A stretch of DNA of 10,895 nucleotides. Origin: Bacteroidales bacterium (lineage in GTDB: Bacteria; Bacteroidota; Bacteroidia; Bacteroidales; Azobacteroidaceae). Positions within the stretch are counted from its first letter, which is position 1. Each line of letters opens with the position of its first letter. Below, piece after piece: positions 7,267-10,895 of the stretch. Under the pieces are notes generated by a model, which was given only the letters and a program-made list of their open reading frames with translations, did not search any database and was not told the origin of the DNA. The stretch spans positions 1 through 10,895 of the forward strand of contig JAJBTS010000335.1 of NCBI GenBank assembly GCA_020860885.1. Direction: 5' to 3'. The translations under genes were made by a program, and so were the position numbers.

Positions 7267-8535
7267 TTAATTTTTTAATTTATTTTTTCCATTCAAAATA
7301 CTTTCCATCAGAGGAACATTACTCGGACAAATGTACTCGCAGGAAGCACATTCAATACAATCTTCAATATTGTAAGCTTCCATTTTTTTATAATCCCTTT
7401 GCCTGTAGAACTGATCGTACTTCATCGGCATTAAATACATCGGACATACGTCTACGCAATAGCCGCACCAGATGCAATTCAAACGGTTTATATTTTCCTT
7501 AGGTAAAACCAGGATACCCAAAGTTCCTTTGTTGATAGGAGCCGACACATTACGAAGATGAGGGCTCATCATAGGGCCTCCGGATACAAGGATCTTATTT
7601 TCCACATTAATAGAGAGATTTTCCAGGATATGTTCTACGGGAGTACCTATTTTTACCACATAGTTTCCCGGAGACCTTACACTCTCTCCTGAGAGAGTAA
7701 TAACCCGTTCAATGACCGGCTTATTTTTTACAACCGCTTCATAAACCGCATAAACAGTCCCAACATTACTCACGATTACTCCTTTTTCCAACGGAACATC
7801 ACCATTTGCAATTTCTATCCCTGTAATAGTTTTAGTCAATTGCAATTCTCCTCCCTGAGGATATTCGTCAGGAACTATCTCTATGGATATTTTTTTATAA
7901 ATTTCTTTTTCCAAAAGCGGGTCAAAAACCTCTTTCAAGTCTTCGTTATGCTTTTCAATCGCCAATACTATTTTATCTGCATTCAGAATTTTATCTATGA
8001 TATGGATCCCTTCCAGGATTTCCGCGGCCGACCGTTTCATTAAAGAATAATCCGAAGTGAGATAAGGCTCACATTCCGCGCCATTGATAATAAAAGTATC
8101 CACTTTTTTCCCGTCGAGATCATACTTCAAAGCTGCAGGAAACTCAGCTCCTCCCATCCCTACAATACCTGCTTTTTCAATTATTTTACGAATACTCTCC
8201 GGATCACGGGCATCTTGTGAAGATAATGGATCTTCGACACTTATATCTTTTCTATCGTTACGAAGAAAAATTGTCAAGGCCTCGCTATCATCCAATTGTC
8301 GGGATTTCTCTATCTTTTCGATAACTCCGGAAACGGGTGCATAGGCTGGAGCCAGATAACCTTCTTCGGACCTGGCTATCATCTGATATTTCTTCACAGT
8401 CTCACCTATCTGCACTATGGGTTTCGGTTTACTGCCGAATTTCTCTGCCAGAGTTATTTTAAATAACTCCGGATCTACCACAGAAAGAATGTCCTTTCCT
8501 TTGGTTTTACTTTTATGTGACTCAATCTGCATCAT
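7267..8535 (-). CDS. rnfC: RnfC-like NADH-oxidising iron-sulfur flavoprotein
   Basis: A 422-residue peripheral cytoplasmic subunit that in Rnf complexes exchanges electrons with NAD(H). It has an N-terminal sandwich-hybrid-like region with APVSG (66-70), then the nucleotide/FMN-binding core: GIVGMGGAEFPAALK (123-137), NGAECEPYLTSD (151-162) and YPQGGE (225-230). Two 4Fe-4S sets follow: C354, C357, C360, C364 and C393, C396, C399, C403, each followed by Pro. It is slightly short compared with usual RnfC (around 440) and has no long C-terminal extension. It begins ATGATG 11 nt after the small SGAT peptide gene, with a purine-rich AAGAAGAG upstream, and ends 4 nt before rnfD. No RnfB is encoded nearby, so electrons may come from NADH only. 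Confidence 0.93.
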   Translation of the reverse strand: MMQIESHKSKTKGKDILSVVDPELFKITLAEKFGSKPKPIVQIGETVKKYQMIARSEEGYLAPAYAPVSGVIEKIEKSRQLDDSEALTIFLRNDRKDISVEDPLSSQDARDPESIRKIIEKAGIVGMGGAEFPAALKYDLDGKKVDTFIINGAECEPYLTSDYSLMKRSAAEILEGIHIIDKILNADKIVLAIEKHNEDLKEVFDPLLEKEIYKKISIEIVPDEYPQGGELQLTKTITGIEIANGDVPLEKGVIVSNVGTVYAVYEAVVKNKPVIERVITLSGESVRSPGNYVVKIGTPVEHILENLSINVENKILVSGGPMMSPHLRNVSAPINKGTLGILVLPKENINRLNCIWCGYCVDVCPMYLMPMKYDQFYRQRDYKKMEAYNIEDCIECASCEYICPSNVPLMESILNGKNKLKN

Positions 8536-8546
8536 AGCTCTTCTTG

Positions 8547-8702
8547 TTATTGGTTCTCCGTTTGTGTAGCTCCCGAAAGAGCATCGATTCCCTGACTTTC
8601 ATTGTATTGTACATTGGAATAATAAGCCCATACAATGATTCCTACAGAAACTAAATACAGTACAGTATGTTTTATTTTTTTGAGATAAAATTTTTTCGAC
8701 AT
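8547..8702 (-). CDS. 51-residue mini-RnfG-like flavinylated membrane peptide
   Basis: A small gene between the TMEM175-type gene and rnfC, below usual ORF cutoffs. The 51 residues are a lysine-rich start (MSKKFYLKKIKH), a single membrane helix (about 13-28, TVLYLVSVGIIVWAYY), and a 23-residue outer tail ending GIDALSGATQTENQ. DALSGATQT (40-48) matches the D-x-x-SGA-T-x-T signature at which ApbE links FMN to Thr in RnfG and NqrC; Thr46 would be the acceptor. Positive-inside charge places the tail outside the cytoplasm, where ApbE acts. A full RnfG is around 200 residues with a folded FMN-binding domain; here only the anchor and attachment motif remain. Gaps are 5 nt to the upstream gene and 11 nt to rnfC, so co-expression is very likely. 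It probably supplies the flavin missing from the adjacent RnfD. Not a truncated pseudogene by appearance: start, stop and spacing are intact. Confidence 0.85.
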   Translation of the reverse strand: MSKKFYLKKIKHTVLYLVSVGIIVWAYYSNVQYNESQGIDALSGATQTENQ

Positions 8703-8707
8703 AGTTG

Positions 8708-9298
8708 TTATTCTTCTATTTTACGATTTACAAATCCTTTCTCTACTTCCCGATTGGGTAAAATCCACAGAAGTGTAACTACAATATAGCACACGATAGA
8801 AATTGCTATATGGACAAAAGCCAGAGGTATGGCTATAAAATAAATTACCAAAGAAATTTTTTCTTTTCTGCCTTGTCCGAATATATTTATAACGACTTCC
8901 TCATTTTTATTTAGCCTCACGAGAGTTAATTCTAAAATACGGTAAGCAACAGCGCTCATTAATAATACACCTCCATAAAAAGCGACAGGAATAGCCTCCA
9001 GATGATTTTCCCCCATCCAACTGGTAGTAAAAGGTATAAGAGACAGCCAAAACAATAAATGCATATTGGCCCACAAAACCGATGTACTCACATTTTCGGT
9101 GATCTGAAAAAGATGATGATGATTGATCCAATAAATGGCTATATATATAAAACTTAATACATAACTCAGGAAAACAGGAATAATAGGCAGCAAAGAAGCA
9201 ATAGTCGTATCTTCCGGAGCTTTCATCTCCAAAACCATAATGGTAAGAATAATAGCTAATACAGCATCACTAAAAGCTTCTAACCTTCCTTTTTTCAT
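8708..9298 (-). CDS. TMEM175/DUF1211 family potassium channel-like protein
   Basis: A 196-residue, six-helix membrane protein. The first helix carries the family signature RLEAFSDAVLAI (R5, F9, S10, D11), the FSD motif of TMEM175 channels whose helix 1 forms the pore. YWINHHHLF (56-64) after the second helix is also typical. Further helices lie at about 71-94, 101-127, 147-165 and 162-181. Bacterial members are reported as K+-permeable channels with weak selectivity; activity here is inferred. It is the first gene of the operon with the mini-RnfG peptide, rnfC and rnfD, 5 nt before the peptide gene. That link between a cation channel and a redox complex is unusual. Confidence 0.87.
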   Translation of the reverse strand: MKKGRLEAFSDAVLAIILTIMVLEMKAPEDTTIASLLPIIPVFLSYVLSFIYIAIYWINHHHLFQITENVSTSVLWANMHLLFWLSLIPFTTSWMGENHLEAIPVAFYGGVLLMSAVAYRILELTLVRLNKNEEVVINIFGQGRKEKISLVIYFIAIPLAFVHIAISIVCYIVVTLLWILPNREVEKGFVNRKIEE

Positions 9299-9343
9299 TT
9301 TGTTTTTTTAAGGTGGATACTAATCTTTTTCCTGATTAAATTG

Positions 9344-9388
9344 CAGTACAATACTAAAATAACTCCGTCTATATTTTTCAGTACAATA
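9344..9388. promoter_or_regulatory. Paired CAGTACAATA direct repeat upstream of redox operon
   Basis: Two exact 10-bp copies (9344-9353 and 9379-9388) are 35 bp apart in the 5' region of the channel/mini-RnfG/rnfC/rnfD operon. On the minus strand both read TATTGTACTG. They could be regulator sites or promoter parts; nothing else supports a specific regulator. Confidence 0.3.
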
Positions 9389-9566
9389 TAGGTGCTGATG
9401 GCATTCTTCCTATCTATATTCTATAAGAACAGATATAATCATTAACAAAGATTCCAATTATTTTGTTTATGAATATTTAGATGGATATACCAAAACAAAG
9501 TAGCGTACGTTATAAAAATTCTATAACCACCACTCATTTTGAATTATCCCATAACTTATTGCTGAT

Positions 9567-9592
9567 AAAAAATCGGAAGTTTTATTGATTTT
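9567..9592 (-). terminator. Weak terminator-like hairpin after the symporter gene
   Basis: AAAATC (9569-9574) pairs with GATTTT (9587-9592) around a 12-nt loop, and the minus strand continues into a T6 run. The stem is short and AT-rich, so this is only a possible end for the symporter transcript. Confidence 0.3.
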
Positions 9593-9603
9593 AAGAAAAG
9601 AAA

Positions 9604-10854
9604 TTATACGTCGTCCACGGACTCCGTATGTTCCGACTCCGGGTCATGCGGTTTGCCCTCGTTAGTCTGAGAATCAGAAGCTTTTTTCCCGGCTATTTTA
9701 TCCACTACTATGGCAATAGCGCCATCGCCCGTTACATTGCATGCGGTACCGAAACTATCCATAGCAATGTATAAAGCAATCATGATGGCCTGTAAGGTTT
9801 CATCGAAACCCAACATACTTTGTAAAACAGCCAAAGCTGCCATGATGGCTCCCCCGGGTACTCCCGGCGCTGCGATCATCATAATTCCCAGCATCATAAT
9901 AAATCCGGCAAAAAGTCCTAAGGTAACAGGTTGTCCGGTCATAAACATGATTGCCATCGCACACGCAACTATCTTCATGGTACTTCCCGACAAATGAATC
10001 GTTGCACAGAGAGGGATAACAAATACAGCAATATTCTCCCGGACTCCATTCTTTATGCTTTGTTTCAATGTTACCGGAATAGTAGCTGCGGACGACTGAG
10101 TTCCTAAAGCGGTAGCATAAGCTGTCAGCATATTCTTTAATAAAACAAAAGGATTTTTCTTTCCGATAGCTCCCGCAATAGAAAACTGAATCAACAGCAA
10201 TACTACATGCAAGACAAATATCACCACTATGACTTTCAGGAACATAACCAGAATACCCATTACATGTCCGCTGACAGCCATATTTAAGAAAATTCCGAAA
10301 ATATGGATAGGAAGCAAAAAGATAATCACCGATTCGATCAACTTACTGATTATGTCCCGGAAATCCACAAAGAAATTCTTGAGGGTAGTTCCTGAAATAT
10401 TCGAAATACCCAATCCTATAACAAACGATAAGATCAAAGCCGTCATAACATCCATTAAAGGAGGCATGGCTATGGTAAAATAAGGCGTAAGCATGAACTG
10501 TTCCGGATTATCAACCGATGCCATTTCCATATCCGGAGACAAGATATGCGGAAAGATAGCGGCTCCTGAGAAATAAGTAAAAAAACCGGAGAATAGTGTG
10601 GATCCGTAAGCAATTAAAGCTGTAATAGCAAGGAGTTTTCCCGCACCTTTACCCAAGTCTCCAATAGCTGGAGCAACCAATGCTAAAATAATAAGAGGGA
10701 TTGAAAATGAGAGGAAATTTCCGAAAAGAGAATTAAAAGTCACAAAGATACGAGCTATTGAATCCGGTAAAAACTGACCTAAAATTATACCCAAAGCAAT
10801 AGCAATAACAACTTTACCTAATAACGAAACTCTTATTTTCTTTAATTTCTTCAT
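9604..10854 (-). CDS. Dicarboxylate/amino acid:cation symporter (DAACS family)
   Basis: A 416-residue inner-membrane transporter of the GltPh/SstT type that couples uptake of an amino acid or dicarboxylate to Na+ or H+. Landmarks are hairpin 1 with GTQSSAATIP (251-260), TM7 with HLSGST (287-292) in place of the classic NMDGT, hairpin 2 with PGVPGG (330-335), and TM8 with DSFGTACNVTGD (366-377), where the Arg that binds acidic side chains in glutamate carriers is replaced by Gly. Those changes argue for a neutral amino acid such as serine or threonine over glutamate or aspartate, but this is inferred. A hydrophilic acidic tail follows from residue 390. It is monocistronic here, with its upstream region cut short by the window end; the start ATG is followed by the usual MKKLKKIR. 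Confidence 0.9.
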   Translation of the reverse strand: MKKLKKIRVSLLGKVVIAIALGIILGQFLPDSIARIFVTFNSLFGNFLSFSIPLIILALVAPAIGDLGKGAGKLLAITALIAYGSTLFSGFFTYFSGAAIFPHILSPDMEMASVDNPEQFMLTPYFTIAMPPLMDVMTALILSFVIGLGISNISGTTLKNFFVDFRDIISKLIESVIIFLLPIHIFGIFLNMAVSGHVMGILVMFLKVIVVIFVLHVVLLLIQFSIAGAIGKKNPFVLLKNMLTAYATALGTQSSAATIPVTLKQSIKNGVRENIAVFVIPLCATIHLSGSTMKIVACAMAIMFMTGQPVTLGLFAGFIMMLGIMMIAAPGVPGGAIMAALAVLQSMLGFDETLQAIMIALYIAMDSFGTACNVTGDGAIAIVVDKIAGKKASDSQTNEGKPHDPESEHTESVDDV

Positions 10855-10895
10855 TTTCTAATGTAGAAAAAGCTTAAATTTTCAGGTAGGCTGTT

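Larger units (their letters stand above)
9299..9603. other. Non-coding AT-rich region between redox operon and symporter gene
   Basis: About 305 bp separate the symporter stop from the start of the minus-strand channel/redox operon, so it must hold that operon's promoter. I find no exact TAnnTTTG element on the minus strand. A 10-bp direct repeat, CAGTACAATA, occurs at 9344-9353 and 9379-9388 (35 bp apart) in the likely leader or promoter. A weak terminator for the symporter lies at 9567-9592. A 35-codon plus-strand frame at 9481-9588 was seen but not called. Confidence 0.6.

Noticed and set aside
8547..8702. Remnant of a broken full-length RnfG gene
   Set aside because: The frame has an intact start, a membrane helix, the motif and a stop, all within tight operon spacing. 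No leftover RnfG coding sequence is seen on either side.
9481..9588. 35-codon plus-strand frame (MDIPKQSSVRYKNS...)
   Set aside because: No clear promoter or ribosome site, no recognised family, and it overlaps the weak symporter terminator. Probably chance; a conservation test could revive it.

Overview
The window looks like a chromosomal segment of a Bacteroidales-type Bacteroidota genome (Bacteroides/Parabacteroides/Dysgonomonas relatives). The evidence is the AT-rich sequence, a TonB receptor with an N-terminal carboxypeptidase-regulatory-like domain, a DUF4374 lipoprotein with an acid-rich stretch right after the lipid cysteine, weak Shine-Dalgarno sites, and one clean TAnnTTTG promoter element. 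No phage, IS or CRISPR element is visible. Seven of the eight genes are on the minus strand.

Left edge (1-287): a gene-free, imperfect tandem array with a strict 23-bp period. Its boxes alternate in orientation on the left and then run all in one direction.

Iron/siderophore operon (about 5484 down to 288, minus strand): TonB-dependent receptor, DUF4374 surface-type lipoprotein, PepSY-associated inner-membrane protein. This gene trio matches, from memory, the Xus xenosiderophore utilisation locus of Bacteroides thetaiotaomicron. The likely flow is binding by the lipoprotein, uptake through the receptor, and reduction or release by the PepSY protein. A terminator-like hairpin sits inside the operon, just before the PepSY gene.

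Middle (5485-6118): a divergent intergenic region with a strong hairpin, a good Bacteroidota promoter and a palindrome. These lead into a plus-strand gene for an unrecognised 126-residue membrane-anchored protein.

Minimal Rnf-like redox operon (9298 down to 6162, minus strand): a TMEM175-family channel, a previously uncalled 51-residue membrane peptide ending in the flavinylation motif DALSGATQT, RnfC, and a divergent RnfD. The RnfD lacks the usual flavin-bearing [ST]GAT loop and has an extra C-terminal membrane segment. The genes are only 4 to 11 nt apart. The little peptide appears to be an RnfG reduced to one helix plus its FMN attachment site. RnfA, RnfB, RnfE and a full-size RnfG are absent from this operon. 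This is the most interesting part of the window: a possible stripped-down NADH-to-extracytoplasmic-flavin electron transfer module.

Right edge (9604-10854, minus strand): a cation-coupled dicarboxylate/amino-acid symporter of the DAACS family, separated from the redox operon by about 305 bp of non-coding, AT-rich DNA.
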